Notes under the pieces: generated by a model | Seen by the model: only the letters and a program-made list of their open reading frames with translations | Told to the model about the DNA's origin: nothing | Database searches by the model: none | Program-made: the position numbers and the translations under genes | Assembly: GCA_029204225.1 (NCBI GenBank) | Contig: CM055100.1 | Span: 13,908,538-13,972,537, forward strand | DNA from: Diphasiastrum complanatum | Lineage: Eukaryota; Streptophyta; Lycopodiopsida; Lycopodiales; Lycopodiaceae | Reading direction: 5' to 3' | Length of the DNA stretch: 64,000 nt | Shown: positions 1 through 11,454 of the stretch, piece after piece | Layout of the letters: the number at the start of each line of letters is the position of its first letter | Position numbering within the stretch: the first letter of the stretch is position 1

Positions 1-876
1 AAGGCAATCATTGTTAAAAGCAGTTGTTTTTGAAGGATTTGTTAAGCAGTTTATCTTGCCTAGGGTCCTTCTATTTTCCAATTTTATGCTCCCTCAAGTG
101 CTGCACATTCCATTTATGTTTTTGCTTTTTCAGATGAGCCTATCATACACAGAGATGTAAAATCCTCCAATATTTTGTTAACGGACAACTTTAGAGCCAA
201 GGTGGCTGACTTCGGATTTTCTAAAGCTGGTCCCTCAGAGATGGGTGTAACTCATGTCTCAACGCAAGTGAAAGGAACAGCTGGATATTTGGACCCCGAG
301 TATCTTCTGAGTTATCAGGTGACACTTAAAAGTGATGTTTACTCATTTGGTGTATTGATGGTGGAAGTGTTGACGGGGAGACGTCCCATTGAGCTTAGAA
401 GAGAAGGTGATGAGCGTGTCACTATAAGATGGGTAAGATTTGAATTGGTTAGCAAGATAAGATGCATTTGTTTGTTTCTGATGCATGCTATTTACCAGTT
501 CAAATTATGAAGCCCATTATCTTGATAAGCAGGAATGTGTCAGATTTGGATACGAAGTTTCCCACCTAATTCTGCTTTTTATCCTTTCACCGCTTGTCAG
601 GCTTTTAAGAAATTTAGAGAAGGACAAATTGTTCACACCGTGGATACACGACTTGAGATCAGCTCAGAGAGCTACATAACCATAGGCAGGATGGCAGAAC
701 TTGCCTTTCGCTGTGCAGCCCCGACAAGAAATGAACGGCCAACCATGAAGGAGGCTGCTGAAATTCTATGCAACATCAGGAAAGATTATCAATCTTGGCT
801 GTTGGAGAGAAACTACAAAGAACGTCGCAGGTCTAGCAAGAGTTTCCAGAGTGGTGGCAGTGACTCAAGAAGCTGA
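1..876 (+). CDS. Receptor-like cytoplasmic kinase, calmodulin-binding (CRCK) type, 3' end
   Basis: This is the C-terminal half of a plant Ser/Thr protein kinase; the 5' part lies outside the window. The first exon seen starts at 134 after TTTTTCAG and ends at 432 before GTAAG. The last exon runs 601-876 and ends in TGA. Joined across the intron, the frame reads IRW then AFKKFREG. Visible kinase motifs are the catalytic loop HRDVKSSN (about 148-171), the Mg-binding DFG (208-216), GTAGYLDPEY of the activation segment and the SDVYSFGVLMVEVLTGRRP helix. The phrases ENFRAKVADFGF-like, ATHVSTQVKGTAGYLDPEY-like and CAAPTRNERPTMKEAAEIL match the calmodulin-binding receptor-like cytoplasmic kinase family better than other plant RLKs. 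The last 30 residues are basic and Ser-rich. Known members act in calcium-linked stress signalling; the role here is inferred from family only. The frame is intact with consensus splice sites, so it looks functional. Confidence 0.85.
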
Positions 877-2890
877 GAAGTAGGCCAAAAGTAAGTATGT
901 CTCCCAAAAAGTATATCTGCTTATTGAGATGTGTTTATAAATTGATCTGTTCTGCTGATCTATCCTATGATATGGATATTCATATTTTCAGTTTCTCACA
1001 TCTGTTCTTGCAGTAAGTGAGTATCTAAGAAAGTTTATAAGGAAGTATTCAAGATATGCAGGTAGCTCATCTTTCTATGATATATATTTGTAATGAGGCA
1101 GCTAACCTCAGACACATTATCTTTATAAATCTTGGCTTACACTAAGAAGCCTGATCGGTTGTGCTTTTTATATGCTAGTTTATGTCACAACTGAGTATAT
1201 TTCAACTTGAACAAGGAGTATATGTTTCTGTAGTTTCAGTCAAATCTGTGCTGATTGGGCATGTTTCTGATAGAAGACGCTGATGCAATTCGAAGGACTT
1301 GTCTTTATAACTGTCATAATACTCGAGGATGGCTCTGACTTGTTGAGCAAGCAAGCTCTTTAATCATCAGCTCTTCAAAAAAATGATGTTTTTTTTCTGT
1401 TGAATAGTTGACGAGGAGCTGGTGATAAGTGGAACAGAATAAACCCAGCAAGGTTGCAAAACTTTTACATTTTCATTCATTTTGAAGCTATATGAGCCCA
1501 GGTCTCCAATAACTGCTTGCCTGTTTGGAGACTTGGAAAGGTGAGAGGCAACGTCAATGTGTAGCCAAATGTAGAGAACTGGGCTTGAGTTAAGGCATAG
1601 GTGTTCTCTCAGCTTCCGGTCCTGGGAGTTGCTCATGTTTTCCTCCTTCAAATGTGACCCTTAACTTTTACTTCTGGCTATTTTTGGGACATGACTTTGG
1701 TGGCTCAGATGGTATGATAGCTTTAGCATGAACTCGACTGCTCTTCAAATGAGAAGTAGAACGTAGCATGAGAATGAAACTTGAGTGTAGGAGAAAGTCA
1801 CGTTGTTCATATTCACATGTTTTAGGTTGATCTGTCAGTCAGTGCTCCAGTCCTCACAGTTTTAGAAGGCACTTCTCTCATCTCTTCATTTAACTAATAT
1901 TTTTTGTGTGGATCCATCTACTTGCAAGATAATCGACAAGTTGATCTATCAGCACCGTCTTTCAAACAAGAAATGGTGGAGAGACCCTTTTTAGATTTCC
2001 TTTTCTATGAAATTGTTGAAAATTGAGAGTTCAAGAGTCACTTGAGGAAATATAGTTTTCGAAAATGAAAATTTGGGAAAGTCCACGCTTAGAAGTTAAT
2101 CATGTAATTGAAGTTGTAAATCATAATGAGTTCATATGACTTAAAGGATGAAAATTAAATACCAAAATCTGTACAAAATTTTAATTTAAATAGTTGGCAT
2201 ACAAGGCCTTTCTTTGCTTTGAGGTTTGGATTTTACTCTATGTATCTACAGTGCTGCACTGAAGATGTATGAGGGAAAGCTGAAATCACAGTGGAAGTTA
2301 GAAGAAGCTTTTGTGGCAATATTTACAACACCACAAAATTTCCGAATGAAGTTTTAGAATAATAATCATACCATCTTGCAAAATACGATGTTATTCATAA
2401 GAAAAGAACATGCTACACTCTCATTTCCACCCTCGGTTTCAATTAAAATCTGGAAACAATCAAATGTGGCACGTTTCGTACGTGTCTAAAACATTTTGAA
2501 CTTTTTCCCACCTTTTAAGTTTTATATTTATGGTTTCGTCTAAAGAAATAATCTTTAGTGTCAATAGGTGTTGAGCACAATGCAACTAGCCATTTAAAGC
2601 TCAGAATATCTAGCCAATTGTGGAGGAAGAGGAAAAGCTAGTGCACAATTTCAAACAACTTATTGCAAATTTCCTCTCTTTTTTTTAGGGCCTAAAACGA
2701 GCTCATAATTAGTTTAGGGCCTGAAAAATGACCCAAGACCCTCTGTTTTGAGGGTCTTGAAGACCAACTTGTTTAGTCATTCTTTTTCTTCATATTATGC
2801 AGTTCACAGACACTTGAGAGGCAGGCAAATTTGTAGTTGAGTACTGATAAATGATTGTACTGCTATCTAATCCATCCAATATTAGATAAC
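877..2890. other. Kinase 3' UTR and downstream intergenic DNA
   Basis: No convincing gene is seen. A donor-like AAAAG|TAAGTATG just after the stop (about 890) could mark an intron in the 3' UTR. A small open frame on the minus strand at 1367-1651 has no recognisable domain. Near 2726-2757 a short inverted repeat (CAAGACCCTC / GAGGGTCTTG) could form a hairpin. Confidence 0.5.
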
Positions 2891-3284
2891 CATAGTATCT
2901 GATTTGCTAAGTACATGATAAATAATTGTCAACTTCACGTGAAATAGATGAGAGTCCTTTGAGTCAAAATAGGATTGCAAGTAGGGTCAACATAGACGTA
3001 AGGTTGGAATAGATACCTGGGTCAAAACAGATGAGGATTGAAAAAAGATGCGAGGTTGAGTCAAAATAAGTGGCTCAAATTTCTGGTTGTGACCATAGGA
3101 ATCGAAATAGACTTTAACTCAACTGAACGCATCGATCCAAGCCAGGGATTGAGATGGATTTCATTTTTCATGGTCAATATAGATTTCAACCTATGTAGAA
3201 ACTACAGACTGTGTAAAACCTTGAGTATTTTTGCAGACTTTACAGGTCTTTATTATAAGAATGAATTATAAAAGAGTTTCAACA

Positions 3285-3623
3285 CTCCCCCTTAAACGAG
3301 GATCTTGGAATGTGTTAATCTTTCAGTTTTAAAATATTGTTAAATCTAATATGGTTGTCTTTTGATAATGCTTTGGCGAAGTAGTCTGCTGCCATAAATT
3401 CTATCTTACAGAGAATAAGGAAAAAAAAAATTATTTCAATGCTTTCTCCCTTACATAGTGGTATTATTCGATGTGCTTCGAGAATGAAATCTTAGATCTA
3501 GAGATAGTGCAATTGTGCTTTGTGTCACAATAAAGAATTGTAGCTCATTGTTGAGCGAGGTTGATACCTTAGTAGAAAATCGAAATAAAATAGAGAGTTG
3601 TCATAGATAGAGCTCTAATACCA
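3285..3623 (-). mobile_element. Ty1/copia remnant: RNase H scrap with PPT and PBS
   Basis: Read on the minus strand, 3440-3545 keeps fragments of a copia RNase H tail in shifting frames: CDTKHNCTISRSK, SFSKHIE and YHYVRE resemble the usual CDNxSAIxLSxN...HxRTKHIExxYHxxRE. It is followed by a polypurine tract AAGGGGGAG (3285-3293) and TGTTGAAACTC, a plausible 3' LTR start at 3284. Upstream on the same strand, 3612-3623 reads TGGTATTAGAGC, close to the initiator-Met tRNA primer site. Only about 320 bp therefore separates PBS and PPT, which implies a large internal deletion. I could not match the two presumed LTRs to each other, so the boundaries stay open. Confidence 0.5.
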
Positions 3624-4665
3624 TATAAAAAAGTGAGGATGGACAGTGGCAGCGGGATGTAAAAACTTGTCCAAGATCTATATTGCGTCAGTCATCAAGC
3701 AAGCAAGAATGATGAAGGAAGGTGAATATAATTGCATAACAATGGCTGCTACAATGTTTCCACCCTATTCACCACCAATGTTTCTAAAACCAATGTCTAT
3801 TGATGATCAAATAGGAAATTCACATATTGTTTAACATTGTTTTATGTGTTGATCTTGCTGATTTCTAAGTAACCAAAACAAAAGTTGAGTGGGTTATCAA
3901 CTTGCTAAAAAATCTCATGATTGCAAAACCTGAAAATTGGAAGACCACCACCATGCTCTCTCCAGCCACAATTGATTTGGCACAACCAAGGGTTATAAGA
4001 TTTTGTTAAAACCACTAAAAAGTATCGCCATGCTCCATGCAATATGCAAATGAATTTGACTTGTAATCTTATATAAAGTTTAAGAGACCTTGGAAAAAAA
4101 TTGTGTAAGCCACACACTAGCCTTCATAAGCTTACCCAAAATAAAAGCTCCAAAGAGTTGGAGCACAGCACATTATTCTAATTCTAGAGACAACTCAAAC
4201 AATGTATACTATCTTGTAGAAAAGAGAGACTACTACATTGCAAATAGGTTGCTCACACCATCGAAGGTTGTAATTTTCATGGGATACATGTTTGTTGGCA
4301 TGATTTGGCTTTGGTTGAAACCTTGCTAAAAAATTCTTTGGGTGTAAAAACATGTACATGTATAGAAAGTTGTCATCAAACGTGGCTTACAATTGCATTG
4401 CGCGTTGCTAGTATAGAACAATGGAAAATGAAAAATTGATTCATAGGGGTATATGTAGCCTTTGGACTGCTTTATAGCTCTAGTAAGTTATGAACACTAT
4501 GTTTGGTTGCTAAATGTCACCGAAAAATGGATATACTGGGATTTTTGGAGAATACAAGTCTCGACATTTATAAGTAAGTGGGTTCTATGTAAATAAGGTA
4601 ATCTTGAAGATCCCATGTAGCTTTGTTGTGCACGTTGGAAAATGCAAAGAGATAGTTTTGCATGA

Positions 4666-4824
4666 GAGAAATTACTTGATGGTGCCATCGATCTTGTCTT
4701 CTATAAATATGAAAATCAAGTGGCATATATTTTTACAAAATCACTAGGTATGATTAAATGTGAGAAATTTCACACTCAATTAGATATGGAAGAGTGCAAA
4801 TTTATCATAGAGGGAGAATGTTAG
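4666..4824 (+). pseudogene. Ty1/copia polyprotein C-terminal end
   Basis: An open stretch of 53 codons encodes the classic C-terminus of a copia RNase H, with LDGAIDLVFYKYENQVAYI, FTKSLG and FHTQLDMEECKFIIEGEC before TAG. In intact elements this follows the HxRTKHIE...REK segment. The preceding DNA (about 4480-4660) holds only scraps of the rest of RNase H. The stop overlaps the end of a purine-rich tract AGAGGGAGAA (4809-4818), and TGTTAGAATTTC at 4819 looks like the first bases of the 3' LTR. The long (CT)n array starts about 85 bp inside that LTR. Confidence 0.6.
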
Positions 4825-4901
4825 AATTTCAATGTTAAACTTCACTTGTCACTCTTTATTAGCTAGCTCTATTTTCTAGAGTAGACTATAAGTCAAATGC
4901 T

Positions 4902-5694
<793 letters not shown>

Positions 5695-5750
5695 GGGGGG
5701 TGTGTGTGTGTGTGTGTGTGTGGGTGGGGGGGGGGGGGGGGGGGGGGGTG
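5695..5750. repeat. (GT)n-(G)n compound microsatellite
   Basis: A short G run, then a GT array, then a G-rich tract of about 22 bases. Poly-G of this length is prone to assembly error and could form G-quadruplex. Confidence 0.9.
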
Positions 5751-5769
5751 TTATGATTTTGTGTTTGCC

Positions 5770-6630
5770 TTGGAAAAAATGTAGATTATAATATTCACAT
5801 GGAAGATATGCTAAGATCGCAAATCTTGATGTACTAGAGACATAAATAGTCTCGTTGTTAGAGCTTAAGATGACTACTTGAGAGAGTTTATGTTTGTGTC
5901 AAACAGACAACTCATTGATAAAAATATGATAATAGCTTCACCTCAAATGAAAACAACATCATAGCTTCAAAAAACATGGATTAAAAATTATAGACACGGA
6001 ATCATAACCACCACCAACACCAACACTCCCCCCCCTTCCCAAAAAAAAAAAAAACACACACATAGAGTCAGCTATCACAGGACCAGCCATGCATGAGCTA
6101 TCTCCAATAAATATGACCCCTTTTCCAACTTTCAAAGTTTTTGTTTTTTTGTTTTTCTTTTTATAACAAAAAGGATATGCTAACTATTCTAAGATGTTAA
6201 TGCCCTCAAACAAGGCCAAATCTTGTACTAGCCTTAGGAAAATGTAGATTATAATATCCACATGGACGATACGCTAAGATCACAAATCTTGATGTATTAG
6301 AGACATAAATAGTCTCATTGTTAGAGCTTAAGATGACTAGAGTTTATCTTTGTGTCAAATAGACATAAATCATTAATAAAAACAATATAATAGCTCTACC
6401 TCGAATGAAAACAACATCATAGCTTCAAAAAAATGGATAAAAAGGCTAGTACAAGATTTGGCCTTGTTTGAGGGCACTAAAATTCGTAGAATAGGCAGCA
6501 TATCCTTTTGGTTATAGAACATAATACAAAAAAGAGAAACAACAAAAACTTTGAAATGTGAAAAAAGGGTTGTATTTATTGGAGATAGCTCATGCATGGT
6601 TGGTTCTGTGATAGCTGACTCTATGTGCTT
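5770..6630. repeat. Compound repeat: direct copies plus inverted arms
   Basis: Segment A (about 5770-5985) recurs as A' (about 6233-6443) in direct orientation; both contain CACAAATCTTGATGTA-like text, ACATAAATAGTCTC and AACAACATCATAGCTTC. Segment B (about 6060-6232) recurs in inverted orientation at about 6443-6630; B reads GCATGAGCTATCTCCAATAAA and the second arm reads its complement. The order is therefore A, spacer, B, A', inverted B. The B arms flank A' and could fold into a long stem with a roughly 210-base loop, as in a foldback element or a rearranged MITE. No transposase is visible. Confidence 0.7.
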
Positions 6631-6770
6631 GCTGCACAATGGCTGAAATTGCCATCAGGTATTGATTGCATAGGGAAAAATTAACACAACTGGTTGCATC
6701 GGGAATTGAAAACAAGAATGCACATTTGAGCTACTTTGACCATAATATGGATTAGATTTGCTCAGACGCA

Positions 6771-6772
<2 letters not shown>

Positions 6773-6815
<43 letters not shown>

Positions 6816-6859
6816 GTAACCGACGCAATGTAAAGAGAGAGAGAGAGAGAGAGAGAGAG
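6773..6859. repeat. Two (GA)n arrays before the cupin-like ORF
   Basis: (AG)n at 6773-6813 and again at 6834-6859, separated by about 20 bp. They sit immediately upstream of the ATG at 6890, a place where plant 5' UTRs often carry CT/GA tracts. Confidence 0.95.
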
Positions 6860-6889
6860 TAATCTCAGAGCCCGAGGAGAGAGAAAGCC

Positions 6890-7441
6890 ATGAGTTATGG
6901 TCTCAGGCAGGAAGGCGTCTCACCTCATTTTGAAGAAGAAGAAGAAGAAGAAAAGAGTCTGAACGCTATGTTTGGAAAGCGCTTACAGGCAGCTGTGGAT
7001 CTGAATTCTGAATTGTGGGTTATGCGATGGCGAAGACAACGGAAAGCATATGATAACCATGGAAACGCAGGATCTTCACAACTACTGCGTGATTCCTCCA
7101 TGAAGCCAATGATCAGATGTAGAAGGCCGCATTTTGTGTTTGATGGTCGCAATGTCACAAGGCATCGATCTGCTTCTCAAGAAACCAGTACTGGTGTGGT
7201 GGTAACTCTAAATTTGATAGGAGAACAATTGCGTTCTACAAGTTTTCAACAGCTGACCATGGCACACAAGGCAATCGGCCATACAGTGGAGGACAAGCTG
7301 GGAATTAAAATTGAGAAAAATCCTTCGGAAGATCTCATTTCTTCTCTTAGTAACAAATCGTATCCGAAATGGGGATGTCCCCCGAGCAAATTTCCATGGA
7401 CCTATGATGCTACTGAGACGTGCATTTGCACAATCATATAG
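6890..7441 (+). pseudogene. Cupin (DUF861/cupin_3)-like fragment, 183-codon ORF
   Basis: The ORF starts at the ATG after the GA arrays. Residues about 120-180 read DKLGIKIEKNPSEDLISSL, then KWGCPPSKFPWTYDATETC, the hallmark N-terminal half of the small plant DUF861 cupins (RmlC-like, often plastid). In intact proteins YLLEGKV...and the rest of the barrel follow; here the frame goes ICTII and stops, so the metal-binding half is missing. Residues 1-110 contain an acidic Glu run and basic stretches that I do not recognise; a degenerate transit peptide is possible. The 3' DNA (7442-7985) carries short open stretches in different frames but no cupin completion. It could be a truncated host gene or a fragment captured by a mobile element. 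Expression is unknown. Confidence 0.6.
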
Positions 7442-7987
7442 TTATTGCTCTAAGAATCAAAGATTGTCACCTGGAGGATGGAAAAGTTATCAATGCCAAG
7501 CTTTCACAGACAATGACATTTCAAATGTTGCGCTTGCACAGCGCGCTTGGGATCTCATATCTGATGCAGAGGACTTGAGCTTTATTGAGCACTGGTGAAG
7601 GCCTTGCACATCTTGTTTCCTCAGAAGCGCAGGTCTAAGTCCAACGCAGACATAGCAAAGCAGAGATTGAAGATGATGCTTATTTCTGACCGTTGCTCTG
7701 AATCAGGAGTGGCATGGACTACATTTTACAGCTTGATCCTCTTTGACAAGGATTATGTACATAAAAATCAGGTGTAAATCTCTAACGGAATCACTTTCGA
7801 TTTTGTTTTCAGCAGCAATGGCTCTTTCTTCCGAAATCATGTGCAGATTGAATATGTTCTCTGCCCGTATGATGGTGTTCTGGCCTAAGGTGGATGAGGT
7901 GAAAGCCACGACAGGAGATACTCGTCTAGGAGAGAGTATAGGGTTAGGTTTAGATCATGTTAGGCGAGTCTTTTATCTGTTGGTATA

Positions 7988-8320
7988 ATGACAGATCATA
8001 AGTTGAAGGTGGAGTTCAACGACAAGAAATGCCAGATCAAGGATGTGAAACGGGGTTTCAAGGTGATTGTTGATGGCTTTTGGGATAAAACTTGTGGTTT
8101 GTACAAATTAAATGTTGTTGTTACGAAATGCAATGTGTTAGCATCTACATCTATATCACAAAGTGATTTATGGCATAGGCGCATGGGGCATTTGAGCTTC
8201 AAAAGCTTGAGGCTACTTCGTAAGCTCAAGATGGTAACAGGTCTACCTAGTTTGGATGCCAAAGAAGAGTCCATTTGCAAGGAGTGAGTGCTAGGCAAGT
8301 TAAACAGGAAGAAGTTCAAC
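7988..8320 (+). pseudogene. Ty1/copia GAG-pre-integrase fragment
   Basis: The 99-codon frame ends in SQSDLWHRRMGHLSFKSLRL, then LRKLKMVTGLP and a broken CKE-C...GKLNRKKF, the copia domain between protease and integrase that carries a zinc-binding HHCC motif. The upstream part (KLKVEFNDKKCQIKD...) resembles the region after the copia protease. No protease, integrase core or RT follows: after 8320 the DNA switches to the small LTR element remnant. Confidence 0.75.
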
Positions 8321-9497
8321 TTAGGAGCAACTAGGTTAGGGCTGTAGGTAGGAGGGTTAGGTTTGGTTTCTCTTTTAATAAAACTTCAAAATGAAAAATG
8401 TGAAAAAAACTTACAAAGAAAATTAACTTCAGATCTGAAAATTTGAAGTGCTTCTCTCTCACTTGAAAAAAATCCACAATTTTTTTTAAAATTTTGGTAA
8501 TTCTGACCCATCTCCACTAATTTGATCATAACTTTCTTAATATTGATCCAAATCAAACAAACTCAGTACCTCTGAAAAGCTAACGACAAGCTCTATCAGC
8601 TGTAGGATCAGATCAATGATTGAATGTGATTTGATAGGTCAAATCTACAACATAACGGGTCTGAAAATTTTGAAAAAGAAAAACTAACAAAACTAGGGTT
8701 ACAAATCAAGATTTGTCATAACTTTTTGGATACTAATCCAAATGACCTACCATATGGATCAAATAAAAGGTAAAACAATGCTCTAAAATCCTATGGAAAG
8801 AAACTTGAAATAAAAATTCAGATCAAATCTGAAAAATTCAAATTAAGTGAAAGCAAAATTCTCATTACCTATTTTGACAGCTTTTGGAAAAAGTGCAATA
8901 ACTTTTGCATCTCTTGCTGAAACAAAGCTCTACAAAGCTATGGAATCAAATTAGAAATGAAAAACGAAATTGGATATTCAAAATTGGTCTGAGTAGATCT
9001 GAAAATTTTTATACTTTGAAAAAAAAAAACTAGCAAAAAGAAAGCTACAAATGCAATAAACTTATCACGTCTAATGAAATTCACATAAAATCATCATGAA
9101 TTTAGGATCTAGGCTCTGGTACCAAGAAATTTCGTGTGCCAAATCCAAAATTAATAGCAATAGCAATGAAGTGAAGCTAGAAGCAAGAAGATAACAAGAC
9201 ATTCATGATAGCATATCAGTAGAAAGCTAGAAACAATGAGATCACAATAGAATTGCATTATCAATGAAAGAAAGAGTACAAAGCAATGTAAATGGAGCAT
9301 TGATTCATGTGGATAGGGCACATAATTCCTGGTGATGTGTTTTGGCATTTTGATATAGATAAAATTCATCCTTGTCAATGTTACTCTTTTAACCATTTCA
9401 AGAACTTTATCTTTGAAAAATTTTGGCCATGTCATTCGCACAGATTGTAAGATTATTAATAGTTCTCTCTTACGAAAATCGCTAAAAAAAGACATAA
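8321..9497 (-). mobile_element. Remnant of a small non-autonomous LTR element
   Basis: On the minus strand, 9112-9124 reads TGGTACCAGAGCC, a near match to the Met-tRNA primer site, with a presumed 5' LTR end just beyond at about 9129 (GGCACACGAAA). The internal part from 9110 down to 8330 is noncoding and resembles the interior of the complete element at 40839-43203; both carry AACTTCAAAATGAA, then ACTTACAAAG-like text, then TTGAAGTG.TTCTCTCTC. The LTR body (9129 to about 9490) is only weakly similar to the 40839 LTRs. No second LTR was found, so it is a fragment cut on both sides, one side by the reverse transcriptase region at 9498. Confidence 0.5.
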
Positions 9498-11134
9498 ATC
9501 ATATTACTTAGACAAGCCAATGTGAACGAAGTCGCTTTGGAGCTTTATTATGGATGGTTTAAACTTATGGAATTCCTACCTTCTTATGATTCTTTAGACA
9601 ACAATACAAAAAAGGAACATGCTACGTTTTGTAAAAGTATCACTTTAAGTCTTATTAGAAAGGGAAAATGGCTTCATGGAAATACTAAATCTCTTTCCAA
9701 AAATAAGATTGCAAAGAACGAACTACTTTGGCTTACAAACTCTCTATACGTTAATGGAATTGGTAAAGCATAGCATAATCCCTATTTTATGTGTAAATTC
9801 TTTGTACGAAATTTGGCCATAAAACGACTTAACAATCTGGATTTTACTCCTTTCCCTAACGATCAATCTAATCTTGTGGAGGATTCCTTGTCATATATAA
9901 CGAACATTTCTACAGACGTTCTACCTAAATTTTTCCTGGGCAACAATTCTCTACCTTACCTCCTCTGCACTTTTAAAGCCCACAAAGACTCTTTCAGACG
10001 GATTACCAATGCTCACGATTGTTGTTTTACCATACTTGCCAAATTTCTCACAAGAGCTCTTGGTATGCTGTCACCCTTCCTCATGGAAGGAGCAAGCCTT
10101 AAGGCGAATACATACAAGAGTATCCTTAGAGCTTATACGATTTTACATTGGCAATGTGAGTCATCAATGGATTTCTATCTACACCTACCATCTCTGATTA
10201 CCAATATGTGGGTTGTAGATATCTCAAAATGTTACGCGAATATTCCTCTAGATGGCCCAGAGGATTTAAAAACTGTTATGAAAAAGGAAATAAAATATGT
10301 CTTTAAATATTCCAAACGTGAATTTATATAATTTAAATGGAATCATTCACGCGAAGTTTTCAAATGGTCATGGAAGGCAAAACAATCACAAGATTGGCAC
10401 ACTTTGGATATAAACTTACTCTATCAATGGAACAACTTCTTGATTGATAATTGTATTGTCAAACTAGGAAACAAAACCTGGAGACAGATACGAGATATCC
10501 CTATGGGTTTTTCCTGCTCACTTATATGGTGCAATTGGTACCTTTCCTTTTTTGAAACACAATTTATGAAGAGACTTGCTAAACTGGGCCTGACCTCGCT
10601 CATGAATGACTTTTGGCATTTTTTTAGATATATAGATGACATTTGCTTCATCAATAACCCTAATATCGAACTTTTTATGGACAAAACACAGGTAAGCAAC
10701 CCTGATAACCCGTTCTAGATCTATCCCCTGGACTTTCTAGAAATAGGAAGAAAAATGACTGAAGGGAATAAAATCAGCTTTTTAAATATTGCTATTACCT
10801 TCGATAGTAAATCCGGCCTGACTTGTCTTTCTAATACGACAAAAGAAGAGAACTACCCTTTCCTTACTTACAATATATACATCTTGCTTCAAACAGACCA
10901 ATCTATAATTCGTATAAGGTTATTGTTTCACAAGTCATTGCCGCAATGTACTGTTGTAACTTGCAAGAGACTTTTCTTAACGAGGTTGGAATACTTGTTG
11001 ATGCATTTCATAAAAATGGTTTTATGAGAGATAAGCTATGTCGTATCATCAATAAGTTACTTTCTTCGGAATCGTTCCCCAGTTTGTCGTACACGTTACC
11101 ACATAATATTGATGTTCTTTTGGTGGACAATTAG
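9498..11134 (+). pseudogene. Penelope-like / YIDD-type reverse transcriptase, decayed
   Basis: About 540 codons read in one frame to about 10915, broken by stops at 9771, 10329 and 10716, then continue after a frameshift to 11134. RT landmarks in order: PYLLCTFKAHKDSFRRITNA (fingers), the motif A-like DISKCYANIP (10219-10248), RQIRDIPMGFSCSLIWCNWY (motif B-like with PMG and the expected SP..AN region altered), the catalytic FRYIDDIC (about 10624-10647), the downstream IYPLDFLEI...ISFLNIAITF, and a conserved tail resembling SQVIAAMYCCN...ILVDAFHKNGFMRDKLCRII. This order fits Penelope-like or related algal/invertebrate RTs, not copia, gypsy or plant LINEs. No GIY-YIG endonuclease was found. I place it in the Penelope-like group from memory of motif pattern only. 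Confidence 0.65.
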
Positions 11135-11196
11135 CTATCCCTTTTGGGGAGCTAACTGCCCCCGAAGTGATTCACTAACTGCGGGTCGGTTGGTGG

Positions 11197-11198
<2 letters not shown>

Positions 11199-11270
<72 letters not shown>
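11199..11270. repeat. (TC)n microsatellite, 72 bp
   Basis: Pure dinucleotide array about 65 bp after the reverse transcriptase frame ends. Confidence 0.97.
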
Positions 11271-11272
<2 letters not shown>

Positions 11273-11454
11273 GGATGCTCCTTTGTCCAGTTTCACCCTA
11301 CTGCATTCAATAGAAAATGTAAACAGATATTGACGTACCGCTACTTCAAACTTACAAGGTTTTTATTGTTGTACCCTTGCATATGATGAAGTTCCAATTT
11401 TTACTTAGAAGGTTTCCCACAAATATTTGAAATGGTTTCACTACAAGAAAAGCT

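Noticed and set aside
1367-1651. 94-codon minus-strand ORF downstream of the kinase
   Set aside because: Non-ATG-independent evidence is lacking: no domain, no splice context and it lies in the 3' region of a plus-strand gene.
3624-4660. Complete copia element between the fragments at 3285 and 4824
   Set aside because: The two fragments are on opposite strands and belong to different elements.
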